From PLanc-01 sp035342095 (GTDB lineage Bacteria > Planctomycetota > Phycisphaerae > Sedimentisphaerales > Anaerobacaceae), in contig DAOQWL010000013.1 of the NCBI GenBank assembly GCA_035342095.1, positions 27,129 to 91,128 of the forward strand: DNA of 64,000 bases, written 5' to 3'. Shown here in pieces: positions 6,866 through 15,830 of this stretch. The notes beneath the pieces were generated by a model. That model was not told the origin of the DNA. It did not search any database and saw only the letters and a list, made by a program, of their open reading frames with translations. Position numbers and translations under genes: made by a program. Positions within the stretch are counted from its first letter, which is position 1; each line of letters begins with the position of its first letter.

Positions 6866-9697
6866 TTGCTCATGACCTGGTTTTGGACGGGAGATGCCTA
6901 CGCTGGCGGGAACGCGGGGACTTTCTGGGGTCCGGAATGGCCTCCCGAATACTACGCGGACAACGACCGACTCTTTGCTACATACTATGAAGACGGCGGG
7001 CCCCCCGCCAAGGGGCCAATCACGACCCAAGTGCAGGTGTGGCCCAATCCCGTCGCTGTCAACGGCTGGGTGTGGATTACGGCGAAGGTGGACGACACCA
7101 CAACCGGTGGCTCGAACATCCTCTTGGCCTGGTGGGCCATGGAAGGTGGAGAATGGAAGCCGATGGCAGCGTCGGATGGCGCGTTCGATTCGCCCAGCGA
7201 GGCGGTCACAGCGACCTTCACCGCGCCTTCTGCGCCGGGCTTCTACACCGTCGGCGTGTATGGCATGGACGTACACGAGAACTCGAGCGACTCGGTCTAC
7301 GTCGGTTTCCAGGCCTACGATCCGGGCGGCGGATCCGACAAGAAGGGCCCCGTCACGTCGAAGGTCATGGCGGCTCCGAATCCTGCGCCCGCAGGTGGGT
7401 CGGTGCTGATTGTGGCGAAGGTGAACGACAGCAGCACAGGCGGTTCGCCGATCGCCTCGGCGGAATGCAGCCTGGATGGCGGCTTCACATGGACTCCCAT
7501 GGATCCGCAAGATGGAGCCTTCGATGCCGTGAGCGAGGATGTCATGGTGCTCGTCGTCGCGCCGTCTGTCCCCGGCAACTACCTTGTTCTGGTCCGGGGG
7601 ACAGACGCGCCGGGCAACATGGGAAAGGCCCAGAGCACGTCCCTCACCGTGTACCAGCCGAGTCCGAGCGCCGAGGGATGCGTCCTCTTCGACGACCATT
7701 TCGACAACTTCTCACTCGACCCGGGGTGGAGTGTGCATGCCTCAACCGATGGCTTCGTCTACGAGAAGACCTCGGAAATCGGCAGCATGCTGATGATCGT
7801 CGCCGACGGCACGGACATCTGGGATTACAGCGACGAGCACGTAGCCGTATACAGGTCGGTCGAAGGAGATTTCGAGGCCATCACCGAGGTGAAGCACCAG
7901 GAACCCGTGAACGAATGGTCGAAGGCCGGCCTCGCCGTCCGCAACAGCATGTCCCAGAACGGAAGCCCCGACGGCCCCGGATCCCTGGGATATGCGGGTA
8001 TATTTGTGACCCCAGAACATGGATACGCATTCCACTGGGACGCGGCGGGAGAGCCCTCCATGAGCGTCGATGCCCTCAGGGCCCGCCCCGACTTTCCGGA
8101 AGACCCCGAGGGCAGCGAGCCCTTGGAGACGATGTTGTGGTGGGGGCCCTGGAGAGACAGCTATGGGCAGCGCATCAGCGGTTGGATCAGGGCGCCGAAC
8201 CAGAAGACGGGAGGCATGTACACCTTCCGAATCGCCAGTGACGACAACAGCGAGCTGTGGTTGAGCACGGACGACACGCCGGAAAACCTGCAATTGATTG
8301 CGCAGGTGTCCGGATGGTGTGAACGTCTTGAATCCCCGCCGGCGCCGTATCCGTTCAACTATGACAAGTACCCCGAGCAGTACTCGATCCCGATCTTGCT
8401 CAAACCGGAGAGGCTGTATCGCATCGAGGTCCTGCACAAAGAAGGTTCCGGCGACGATTTTGTGGCCGTGCAATGGTCGGGTCCCAGCGTTTCGGGCTGG
8501 AAACACGTCAAGCCCTTCGGATTTGGCGTCCCCGATCCTGATCCCGCAACTTTGTTCCTCCGCGAGTGGTGGACGTGGGGTCCGGACGGTTTCCTCGACT
8601 CGAGTGTCGAGGATGGCTGGGCCAGCTTCCCTTGCTGGCTGAAACTCACGAAATCGGGCAAAGACATCTCCGGCTCGTACAGTACGAGCGGCCCGAATGG
8701 TCCCTGGACCGGCGTAGGCGGCGCGACGCTTGAGGGCGCTCAGACCACGCAGGACGTGGGGATGATGGCCACGTCGCACAGCTTCGGCAAAGTGGGATAC
8801 AATGCGTTCGGGTACTTTGCGCTGCTGCTGGGCGATACGACCCCGCCGGACCTCTGGCTCGAAGTCAACCCCACGGTCCTGTGGCCCCCGAACCACAAGA
8901 TGGTGGAGATCACCCCCGAGTGGACCGTGTGGGATGCGTACGATCCCTCTCCCCAGGTGACGCTCAAGAGCATCATCATGACCGAGGGGGACGACATCAC
9001 CACGTATGAACCCGCTGGGGAGCCGCAAGGCCATGGCAACAAGGCGGTTGGCGACATGTACGTGGATCCCGATGGCCGCATCTTCCTGAGGGCCGAACGC
9101 AGCGGGACGAACAAGAACAGGATCTACATGATCACGTATGAAGCGGTCGACTTCTGTGGGAACGCCAGGACGGCAAGCGCCCTGGTCGTGGTCCCGCACG
9201 ATGAGGCCCCGAAGCCGGCCGATGTGACTGCGCCGGGCGACGCGATCCGAGGCGTTCCGAATGACGGCGACTGGCCGGAAGGTGAAGCACCTCCCAACGC
9301 GATCGACAACGATGTGGACACGAAGTACCTTCACTTCAAGGGCGCGATGCAATCCACCGGGTTCCAGGTCCAGCCTGCGAGGGGTCCGACGATCATCCAT
9401 GAGATGACGTTCACGACGGCCAACGACGCTCCCGAACGCGACCCAGTCCAATTCGAGGTCTACGGGGCGACTGAAGGCATCGACGGGCCGTACACGCTGA
9501 TCGCCAGCGGCGGCATCGCCGATTTCGCCGGGCCAACCGAATGGCCGCGGCTCACCCCCAACAGTACGCCGATCACGTTCCCCAACGAGACCGCCTACAG
9601 GTACTATCAGGTCCTGTTTCCTGCGGTGCGTGATCCTGCTTCGGCGAACAGCATGCAGATCGCCGAGGTCGAATTGATCGGAGTGCCTGCGCTGTGA
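6866..9697 (+). CDS. C-terminal part of split secreted protein: Ig-like, DUF1349-like, PA14 and discoidin-like domains
   Basis: This continues the 6446 frame after the TAG at 6842-6844; the first possible restarts are TTG 6866 and ATG 6872, with no convincing ribosome-binding site. Visible modules, by base: two related Ig-like repeats (7010-7320 and 7345-7660, both with KGPxTxxVxxxPNP and TTGG/STGGS); a DUF1349-like sandwich beginning LFDDHFDNFSLDPGWS (7680 onward); a PA14-type domain inside it (8110-8505, FRIASDDNSELWLSTDD); the sandwich end (8560-8850); an HYR-like segment with LWPPNHKM (8860-9190); and a discoidin-like C-terminus (9230-9690). The product would be an exported binding protein. 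As it stands it lacks its own signal peptide, so it is probably a pseudogene unless the TAG is read through. Confidence 0.75.
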   Translation: MLMTWFWTGDAYAGGNAGTFWGPEWPPEYYADNDRLFATYYEDGGPPAKGPITTQVQVWPNPVAVNGWVWITAKVDDTTTGGSNILLAWWAMEGGEWKPMAASDGAFDSPSEAVTATFTAPSAPGFYTVGVYGMDVHENSSDSVYVGFQAYDPGGGSDKKGPVTSKVMAAPNPAPAGGSVLIVAKVNDSSTGGSPIASAECSLDGGFTWTPMDPQDGAFDAVSEDVMVLVVAPSVPGNYLVLVRGTDAPGNMGKAQSTSLTVYQPSPSAEGCVLFDDHFDNFSLDPGWSVHASTDGFVYEKTSEIGSMLMIVADGTDIWDYSDEHVAVYRSVEGDFEAITEVKHQEPVNEWSKAGLAVRNSMSQNGSPDGPGSLGYAGIFVTPEHGYAFHWDAAGEPSMSVDALRARPDFPEDPEGSEPLETMLWWGPWRDSYGQRISGWIRAPNQKTGGMYTFRIASDDNSELWLSTDDTPENLQLIAQVSGWCERLESPPAPYPFNYDKYPEQYSIPILLKPERLYRIEVLHKEGSGDDFVAVQWSGPSVSGWKHVKPFGFGVPDPDPATLFLREWWTWGPDGFLDSSVEDGWASFPCWLKLTKSGKDISGSYSTSGPNGPWTGVGGATLEGAQTTQDVGMMATSHSFGKVGYNAFGYFALLLGDTTPPDLWLEVNPTVLWPPNHKMVEITPEWTVWDAYDPSPQVTLKSIIMTEGDDITTYEPAGEPQGHGNKAVGDMYVDPDGRIFLRAERSGTNKNRIYMITYEAVDFCGNARTASALVVVPHDEAPKPADVTAPGDAIRGVPNDGDWPEGEAPPNAIDNDVDTKYLHFKGAMQSTGFQVQPARGPTIIHEMTFTTANDAPERDPVQFEVYGATEGIDGPYTLIASGGIADFAGPTEWPRLTPNSTPITFPNETAYRYYQVLFPAVRDPASANSMQIAEVELIGVPAL

Positions 9698-9838
9698 ATC
9701 CCGTTGCCCGGGCAGTGAACTGATGGAGATCCCCCGTTCCTGTGGGGATGAACAAGCTGGAACCTGGCGCGTGGAGGGCTGTGAACACGAGAGTCGTCCG
9801 CAGCCCTCCTTTGAGGACGGAACGAACCAGTCTGGTTG

Positions 9839-9967
9839 AAAAACGACGCACTCTGTGACATCAGTCCCTGCGCCTGGGGCGACGGCGTGGTAAGCATCGA
9901 GGATCTGAAGGCTTTCATCGCCGAGTGGGAGAAAGCCAATGCGCAGGACCCACAGAATGACCAATGA
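9839..9967 (+). pseudogene. Orphan dockerin fragment of a lost propeller paralogue
   Basis: Bases 9839-9967 encode a run beginning KNDALCDISPCAWGDG and including IEDLKAFIAEWEK, then a stop. This is the second half of the dockerin-like end seen at 960-1020 and 14390-14470, with no gene body in front; the frame is closed by TGA at 9812. The following bases up to the next start also match the stretch downstream of the gene ending at 1030. It appears to be the 3' remnant of a sixth array member. The rest of the 9698-10001 gap holds nothing else recognisable. Confidence 0.75.
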
Positions 9968-10001
9968 ACGAAACACAACCAACCAACGGAGGTAGACAAC
10001 C

Positions 10002-13000
10002 ATGAAGACAACAATGACGTTCTCAATTCTGGCGTGTGCTCTCCTGGCAATCTGCAGCACGTCCAACGTTCGGGCCGACTTCACGTTCGGCGTACCGGTG
10101 AAGTTCGGAGCGGCCATCTCCGGCGGCGAGGACATCGATTGCTTCTCCTCGGACGGCCTGGAGATGTACTTCGACTCCAATCGCGGCGGCGGCCAGGGCA
10201 GCTACGATCTCTACGTGATGCGACGCATTTCCCAGGACGAGCCTTGGGGTCCTGCGGAGAATCTGGGACCCGCCGTCAACAGCGAGGACAATGAACTCAT
10301 GGCCTCTATCTCTGCTGATGGACTCACTCTCTACTTCAGTTCCGATCGGCCCTACGGCGACGACGACCGGTATGATGTGTTCGTGACGACGCGGCCGACG
10401 AGAAGCGCCCCCTGGGGTCCGGCGGCGAAAATGGGCACGGGGATCAGCGACTCTTCCTGCACCGACTTCGGCGTCTGGGTCTCGCCGGACAACCTGGAAC
10501 TCTACGTCAACTCGTGGAACCGGGCGGGCGGATACGGACGTTATGACATCTTCGTGGCGCGACGCGAGCGAGCCGAGCACCCCTGGGGCGCCGTGGTGAA
10601 TCTCGGCAGCGTCGTGAATACCTCGACCATGGAGGCGTTGCAGTGCCTTTCGCCGGACGGATTGTTGCTGCTGTTCTCCCAGGGTTTTGGCACGACCGGG
10701 ACCCGCGCCGGCAACATCGGCCTGTCGGATCTCTGGATGGCGAGGCGGGCGAGCCCCACCGATCCCTGGCAGGCGCCGGTGAATCTGGGAAGCGCCGTCA
10801 ATGGCCTGACGAACGATTGCCTGCCTCGGCTGTCGGCGGACGGTCGCACGCTGTACTTCAGCTCTCAACGCAGCGGCAGTTGGGACGTCTGGCAGACGAC
10901 CATCACCCCCAACTGCGATCTCAACCGCGACGGCCAAGTCGATGAGAAAGACCTCCTGGTCATGGCAAATCGCTGGGGTCAGAGTGATTCGCGTTGCGAC
11001 ATCGGCCCTTTCCCCTGGGGCGATGGAATCGTGGACGCCCAAGACCAGATCGTTTTGCTCGAAACGATGGAGGGGCCGGGCTTCGTCATAGCCCCCCCGC
11101 CGCACGCTGTGGAAGTCCCGCGGGACACCGTCCTGAACTGGACGTCGCCGACATTCGCTGTGAACCACGACGTATACTTCGGGACTTCCTTGGAGGATGT
11201 CAGCAACGCCAGCCGGGACAATCCGCTGGGCGTGCTGGTCGGCCAGGGTCAGGCGACGACTCAGTACGATCCTCCGGGGCTCCTCGAGTTCGGACGGATC
11301 TGCTACTGGCGCATCGACAGCATCGGCGCCGATCCGGACGCTACCCTCTATCGGGGCGCCGTCCTGGATTTCACCACGGAAGCGTACGCCTGTCCCGTCA
11401 CGAATGTCATCGCGACCGCGTCCAGCTCGATGCCGGACGCCAGGCCGGAGAATACGGTCAACGCCTCCGGATTGGACAGAAACGACGGGCACTCGATGAA
11501 CAGCAAGGACATGTGGCTCAGCACCGCGGGCGAAGGGCAGCCGCCGTGGATTCGGTATGAATTCGATTCGATCCGCGTACTGCACGAAATGTGGGTCTGG
11601 AACTACAATCTGCAACTGGAGTCGGTTCTCGGCTTCGGGTTCAAGGACGTCGCCATCGAGCACTCGCTCGACGGGACAACCTGGACATCCCTGGGGGACG
11701 TTCAGTTCGCCCAGGCGACGAGTACGAACGGCTATGCCCACAACACCACGGTGGACCTTGGCGGCGTCCTGGCCCAATACGTCCGGCTCACCGCCAAGAG
11801 CAACTGGAGCACGACCGCCAAGCCGCAGTACGGCCTGAGTGAAGTCCGCTTCTACAGCATCCCTGTGCATCCTCGCGACCCCGCGCCGTCCGATGGTCAG
11901 AGCAACGTGCGCACGGACACGACTCTCACCTGGCGGCCCGGCCGGCAGGCGGCGCTGCACCAAATCTCCTTCGGAACAGATCCGCAGGCCGTGACAAACG
12001 GTACCGCCCTCCTCGGCTCTGTCAGCGAACCCGCCTTCGACCCCGGCCCGCTCGATCTGGGCTCGACCTACTACTGGAAGATCGGCGAGATCAATGAGGC
12101 TGCAACCACCGCCATCTGGGAAGGAGACATCTGGAAGTTCTCGACCACCGAATACCTCACCGTGGACAATTTCGAGAGTTACGCCAACGACGAAGGCAGC
12201 CGGATCTGTCAATCCTGGATCGACGGTCTCGCCACGTCGACCAGCAGCTCCGTCGTCGGGTACATCGACCCGCCCTTCGCAGAGCAGATCGTCACCCGCA
12301 GCGGCACGCAGTCGATGCCTTTGGCCTACAATAACGCCGACAGTCCGTTCTATAGCCAGGCCGAAAGGACCTTCCTGCCTGCCCAGGATTGGACCGTCAA
12401 CGGAGCCGACACCCTGGCCCTCTACTTCCGCGGCAACCCGCTCGATTTCCTGGAGCGTCCCGACGGCAGCATTCAACTGAGCGCCGGCGGCGTGGACATC
12501 TGGGACGCATCCGACCAGTTCCGTTTCGCCTACAAGCCACTCCGAGGCGACGGCTCCATGACCGTGAAGATCCACAGCCTGTTCGCTTCCCATTCCTGGG
12601 CGAAGGCCGGCGTGATGATTCGCGGCAGTCTGGACCCGCAGGCCGCCTACGCGTTCATGTGCCCGACGCCCGACGGCCGGCGGGCCTTCCAGACGCGAAA
12701 CACATTCGGCGCCAGCGCCGTGTCCGTCCACAGTAACCTGGGCATCGTCACCTTGCCGGTCTGGTTGAAGCTCGAACGCAAGGGCAACGACTTCACCGGG
12801 TACTACTCGCTGGACGGCGCCACGTGGATCGTCAACCAGCCCGACAATGCGAATACCGGAAGCAACGGCGCCAATCCCGCGAGCATCGGCATGGCCGAGA
12901 ACGTCTACATCGGCCTGGCGGTCACCAGTCACAACATCCTGACGCCGACCATCGCGGAGTTCTCCGATGTCTCGTCGACAGGCGAGATCACCGGTCCGTG

Positions 13001-13301
13001 GCAGACCGAGGCAATCGGAGTCGAGCAGCCGAACAACGACCCGGCGCCGGTGTACGTGGGGATTGAGGATGACGCCGGACATGCCAAGACGCTGACCCAT
13101 CCCGATCCGTCGGCATCGCAGACCATCGAATGGCGGCAATGGCTCATCCCGCTCAGCGAGTTCACCGACGCGGGTGTGAACCTGGCCGCGGTCAAGAGAA
13201 TGGTCATTGGCGTCGGCGACCTGAGCGCACCTTCGGCCGGCGGAAGCGGCCTGATCTACATCGACGACATCGGCTTCGGCCATCCGCTCTCGTCTCAATG
13301 A
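10002..13301 (+). CDS. Large secreted PD40/dockerin/discoidin surface protein
   Basis: The 1099-residue start follows CGGAGGTAGACAACC. It has a signal peptide ending NVRA, then PD40-type repeats to about residue 300 and a dockerin-like pair at about 305-355 (DLNRDGQVDEKDL, WGDGIVDAQDQ). An FN3-like sandwich follows (about 355-465), a discoidin/F5-8C-like domain (about 466-625, ATASSSMPDARPENTVNAS near its start), and a second FN3-like domain (about 625-715). The last 380 residues are a planctomycete-style module starting VDNFESYAND and ending with GLIYIDDIGF. A DUF1349-like sandwich (about 815-1005) is inserted within it. It is exported, probably binding polysaccharide or matrix. It shares its C-terminal architecture with the gene at 52880. 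Confidence 0.86.
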   Translation: MKTTMTFSILACALLAICSTSNVRADFTFGVPVKFGAAISGGEDIDCFSSDGLEMYFDSNRGGGQGSYDLYVMRRISQDEPWGPAENLGPAVNSEDNELMASISADGLTLYFSSDRPYGDDDRYDVFVTTRPTRSAPWGPAAKMGTGISDSSCTDFGVWVSPDNLELYVNSWNRAGGYGRYDIFVARRERAEHPWGAVVNLGSVVNTSTMEALQCLSPDGLLLLFSQGFGTTGTRAGNIGLSDLWMARRASPTDPWQAPVNLGSAVNGLTNDCLPRLSADGRTLYFSSQRSGSWDVWQTTITPNCDLNRDGQVDEKDLLVMANRWGQSDSRCDIGPFPWGDGIVDAQDQIVLLETMEGPGFVIAPPPHAVEVPRDTVLNWTSPTFAVNHDVYFGTSLEDVSNASRDNPLGVLVGQGQATTQYDPPGLLEFGRICYWRIDSIGADPDATLYRGAVLDFTTEAYACPVTNVIATASSSMPDARPENTVNASGLDRNDGHSMNSKDMWLSTAGEGQPPWIRYEFDSIRVLHEMWVWNYNLQLESVLGFGFKDVAIEHSLDGTTWTSLGDVQFAQATSTNGYAHNTTVDLGGVLAQYVRLTAKSNWSTTAKPQYGLSEVRFYSIPVHPRDPAPSDGQSNVRTDTTLTWRPGRQAALHQISFGTDPQAVTNGTALLGSVSEPAFDPGPLDLGSTYYWKIGEINEAATTAIWEGDIWKFSTTEYLTVDNFESYANDEGSRICQSWIDGLATSTSSSVVGYIDPPFAEQIVTRSGTQSMPLAYNNADSPFYSQAERTFLPAQDWTVNGADTLALYFRGNPLDFLERPDGSIQLSAGGVDIWDASDQFRFAYKPLRGDGSMTVKIHSLFASHSWAKAGVMIRGSLDPQAAYAFMCPTPDGRRAFQTRNTFGASAVSVHSNLGIVTLPVWLKLERKGNDFTGYYSLDGATWIVNQPDNANTGSNGANPASIGMAENVYIGLAVTSHNILTPTIAEFSDVSSTGEITGPWQTEAIGVEQPNNDPAPVYVGIEDDAGHAKTLTHPDPSASQTIEWRQWLIPLSEFTDAGVNLAAVKRMVIGVGDLSAPSAGGSGLIYIDDIGFGHPLSSQ

Positions 13302-13350
13302 ACCGGGGGTAACAGAGCCCAAAAACGACCAACGAATGGAGGTAACAACC

Positions 13351-14475
13351 ATGAATGCAGCAAGAAACATTCTGATTCCAGCGTGTGTCATCGTGGCGAT
13401 CTGCGCCACATCCAACGTGCGGGCCGATTTCACCTTCAGCGCCCCGGCGAATCTCGGGCCGGTCATCAACAGCACGCTCGGCGAGTGGGGTGGATGGTTC
13501 TCGACCGACGCCCTCAGTCTTTACTTCTGTCGGCCGCCCTACCTATCAGGCGTAGAGGCCTTGTGGGTATCCAAGCGGCCCAGTATCCACGATCCGTGGG
13601 GACCTCCGACAAACCTTGGGCCCTTATCCAACTGGTTACCCTGCAAGTCGATCCAAGAAGCAGTGGGCCTCACAACCGCCGACGGCCTGGAGCAATACGG
13701 CTGGGGGGATAATGCGTTCTGGGGGCATACCGGACATGGTGGCATCGACATCTATGTGCTGACACGTGCGACCATGGACGATGACTGGGGGACATGCATG
13801 AACCTCGGATCGGTCGTCAACAGTTCGGCGGATGAGGCCAGCGCATCGGTTTCAGCAGATGGTCTGGAGATGTACTTCTCGGGATACAGGAGTTCAACGG
13901 CATACACTCGCCCCGGCGGCTTCGGCCAGTCGGATCTGTGGGTGACAACGCGAGCGACGAGAGACGAGTCGTGGGGAATACCGCTCAATCTGGGCTCTAT
14001 CGTAAACAGTGCTTATCAGGATCTCCGGCCGAGTATTTCCGTCGATGGCTCGCTGTTGTTCTATGACTCTCTGCGACCAGGCGGCCAGGGTTACGAAGAC
14101 CTCTATGTGAGCAGACGTACGACTCGGTCTGATCCGTGGCAGGCCTCCGTCCGTCTCGGATCGGAAATCAACAGTTCCGCGTCTGACTGTGACGCCCACC
14201 TATCAGCAGATGGCTCCACCCTCGTATTCAACTCCAACCGTCCTGGCGGCCATGGCGGTCTTGATCTCTGGCAGGCTTCCATCGTGCCTATCGTCGACTT
14301 CAACGCCGACGGGGCCGTAGACCTCGCGGACCTTGTTCTCCTGATCGACAACTGGGGCACGTCGGACACGCTCTACGACATCGGCCCCTATGCCTGGGGC
14401 GACGGCGTCGTCGATGTCGAGGACCTGAAGGTCTTCATCGCCGAATGGGAGAAGGCGAATCCGGTGGGTCCGTGA
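13351..14475 (+). CDS. Secreted PD40-type propeller protein with dockerin-like end
   Basis: The 374-residue start at ATG 13351 follows AATGGAGGTAACAACC. The signal peptide is almost identical to that at 1084 (ending NVRA, then DFTFS). Five or six PD40-type repeats lie at residues about 35-310. The C-terminus is the dockerin-like pair DFNADGAVDLADL and WGDGVVDVEDLKV, nearly identical to the first gene in the window. It has no LamG or other appended domain, so it is the simplest intact member. A strong hairpin at 14585-14613 probably ends the transcript. Confidence 0.87.
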   Translation: MNAARNILIPACVIVAICATSNVRADFTFSAPANLGPVINSTLGEWGGWFSTDALSLYFCRPPYLSGVEALWVSKRPSIHDPWGPPTNLGPLSNWLPCKSIQEAVGLTTADGLEQYGWGDNAFWGHTGHGGIDIYVLTRATMDDDWGTCMNLGSVVNSSADEASASVSADGLEMYFSGYRSSTAYTRPGGFGQSDLWVTTRATRDESWGIPLNLGSIVNSAYQDLRPSISVDGSLLFYDSLRPGGQGYEDLYVSRRTTRSDPWQASVRLGSEINSSASDCDAHLSADGSTLVFNSNRPGGHGGLDLWQASIVPIVDFNADGAVDLADLVLLIDNWGTSDTLYDIGPYAWGDGVVDVEDLKVFIAEWEKANPVGP

Positions 14476-14584
14476 GTCGCGTCAAGGTGGCGATGGAAAG
14501 GCTTCAGGCCCGGCCGGTCGCTTCGTCCGCGATCGGCAAGCATTGCCCGGCGGGCCTGTTGATTCGGATACACACTTTCGGAAC

Positions 14585-14613
14585 GGGCCGGCGGTCGGAT
14601 AATCCGCCGGCCC
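14585..14613 (+). terminator. Rho-independent-type terminator hairpin after the propeller array
   Basis: GGGCCGGCGG pairs perfectly with CCGCCGGCCC across a 9-base loop and is followed by CTTCTAT. It lies 110 bp after the last array gene. The T-tract is weak. Confidence 0.6.
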
Positions 14614-14705
14614 CTTCTATCAAAGCCAGGCCGAGACGGTTCTCCTTCCGCCGGGCGTGTAGGTCCGTTTCTGCACGCGTGGAACAGCGGTGAAGACCCT
14701 CGATG

Positions 14706-14788
14706 GTCATTCCCGCGAACGCGGGAATCCGGTTCCCGGGACACGTCGCATCCCACGGCTTGTCAATTCCTGCTTGGCCAGGAATGAC
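14706..14788. repeat. REP-type palindromic repeat (GTCATTCC...GGAATGAC)
   Basis: Two small hairpins, ATTCCCGCG-AA-CGCGGGAAT at 14709-14728 and ATTCCTG...CAGGAAT at 14766-14785, sit inside an outer GTCATTCC/GGAATGAC inverted repeat. This type of intergenic repeat is widespread in bacteria. It and the terminator are the only structured elements seen in the gene-free stretch 14476-14834. Confidence 0.65.
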
Positions 14789-14834
14789 AGTGTCCTGCTC
14801 ATCGACGCGGCGTGCATCCAGTTGTGGCCCTCGG

Positions 14835-14909
14835 CTACCGCTTCAGGCCGAAGAGCAGGAACAGGATTCCGAACAGCGTGAAAACGAAGCCCGTCAAAGC
14901 ACAGAGCAT
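14835..14909 (-). CDS. Possible 24-residue hydrophobic peptide
   Basis: Immediately after the zinc-ribbon gene on the same strand, a short frame from ATG 14909 encodes MLCALTGFVFTLFGILFLLF followed by GLKR, which would be a single membrane helix. Non-ATG starts a little upstream are also open. No separate ribosome-binding site is evident, so it would depend on coupling to the gene before it. It may be chance. Confidence 0.28.
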   Translation of the reverse strand: MLCALTGFVFTLFGILFLLFGLKR

Positions 14910-14947
14910 TCGCAGCGGCCCCGACACGAGAGACACAGACAAACCCG

Positions 14948-15139
14948 TCAGCTCTCGGCGTCGGTCTCGGACTCGACCTTGTGATAGCCGCAACTGGAGC
15001 ATTCCAGCACGACGATTCGCTTCAAGTGGGGCTCGTGGCAGCAGGGGCAGATCACCTTCTCGCCAGCCCGGGCCGTCGGCGTCGTCGGGCCCTTGGGAAC
15101 CGATCCCGCTCGCTCGTCTTGTGAAATCGCAGGACTCAT
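14948..15139 (-). CDS. Small zinc-ribbon protein
   Basis: This 63-residue protein starts at ATG 15139, directly preceded by a perfect GGAGGTGA. A polar N-terminus is followed by a CxCC...CxxC pattern (CPCCHEPHLKR at 31-41 and CSSCGYHKVE at 47-56), as in short zinc-ribbon proteins that bind nucleic acid or partner proteins. The Glu/Asp-rich tail ends the protein. The family is not identified. A longer in-frame extension exists upstream but runs through a REP-like repeat and is not credible. Confidence 0.6.
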   Translation of the reverse strand: MSPAISQDERAGSVPKGPTTPTARAGEKVICPCCHEPHLKRIVVLECSSCGYHKVESETDAES

Positions 15140-15311
15140 GATCGTCACCTCCCAAATTCGCGGAACAGCAACTCGATCAACATCCTTCTCGGGATGACTT
15201 GGCGTTTCAAGCCCGCGTATGCAATCACACTCAGCATCGCACAAGGAGAGGGAGCTGTCAACTGCCAAGTCCTGCAAGGGCAGACCGACCGGGAGGGAGT
15301 GAGATCCAGCA

Positions 15312-15382
15312 GTTTGTAGGGTGCTCGTGAGAGCATATCTTCCAGGTCCTGGAAGATAACGCCTCACGGCGTCACTGCGAAC
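15312..15382. repeat. REP-doublet repeat, copy a
   Basis: GTTTGTAGGGTGCTCGTGAG, with a TGCTC-GTGA-GAGCA hairpin, is at the left and AACGCCTCACGGCGTCACTG, with an ACGCC..GGCGT hairpin, at the right, in inverted orientation. Related copies lie at 22294, 50346 and 56122, with a half copy at 45961. It lies in the 15140-15414 gap, where I see nothing else. Confidence 0.7.
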
Positions 15383-15414
15383 CGAGGATTCGTCTGGGCG
15401 GTGAGTGCCCGCGC

Positions 15415-15830
15415 TCAGAAGATTCGCTTGCGCCGGCACAGGGCCACCGCGCCGCTGCCCAGCGAGACCAGCCGCATCGCGCCGGGGACCGGAACGGACG
15501 ACGCCGTCGCCTCCACGCTGGGGTTCCAGTAGCTGTTCTGCGCACCCTCGACGATCTCGCCGAAGCCGACCAGGTCGAGCGAGCCGGAAGGCCCCGAGGA
15601 TCTGGATCGTCGCCGTTGTGGAAGGTCAACGTGCCCATGACGAAGGAGGTCCCCGCCTCGGCAGACACGCTCCGGCCGGCGAAATCCAGGGTCGTGGCAA
15701 CGCGACCGGGACGATCCGCCAGCAGGCTCAGGGAATCCGTGCCCTTTCCTGTGATGATGCTGTTGCTGAACACGAAGCTGCTGGAAATGTCGGCGTCGCA
15801 GTCAAGCGCAATGGCTCTGCGAAGTCGCCC
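15415..15830 (-). pseudogene. Frameshifted 3' remnant of a PEP-CTERM protein
   Basis: On the minus strand, one frame encodes FVFSNSIITGKGTDSLSLLA and, further on, SFVMGTLTFHNGD, resembling the end of a choice-of-anchor domain. Near 15595 the homology moves to another frame, encoding SLDLVGFGEIVEGAQ and then VPVPGAMRLVSLGSGAVALC-RRKRIF, a PEP-CTERM-type sorting tail. The 5' end of the gene is missing: at about 15830 the sequence runs into the phage-type gene on the same strand. So the gene is both truncated and frameshifted, and its break marks an edge of the phage-derived block. Confidence 0.62.

Noticed and set aside
10023..13475. A 1150-codon open frame on the minus strand opposite the 10002 gene, and similar long antisense frames at 7742-10180, 53642-55840 and 56231-58813
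   Set aside because: They are GC-rich antisense shadows: the sense strands encode recognisable domains, while these frames give Arg/Gly/Asp-rich sequence without motifs.
14948..15439. A 163-codon version of the zinc-ribbon gene
   Set aside because: The extra 100 codons run through a REP-like repeat, while a perfect GGAGGTGA lies in front of the internal ATG 15139.
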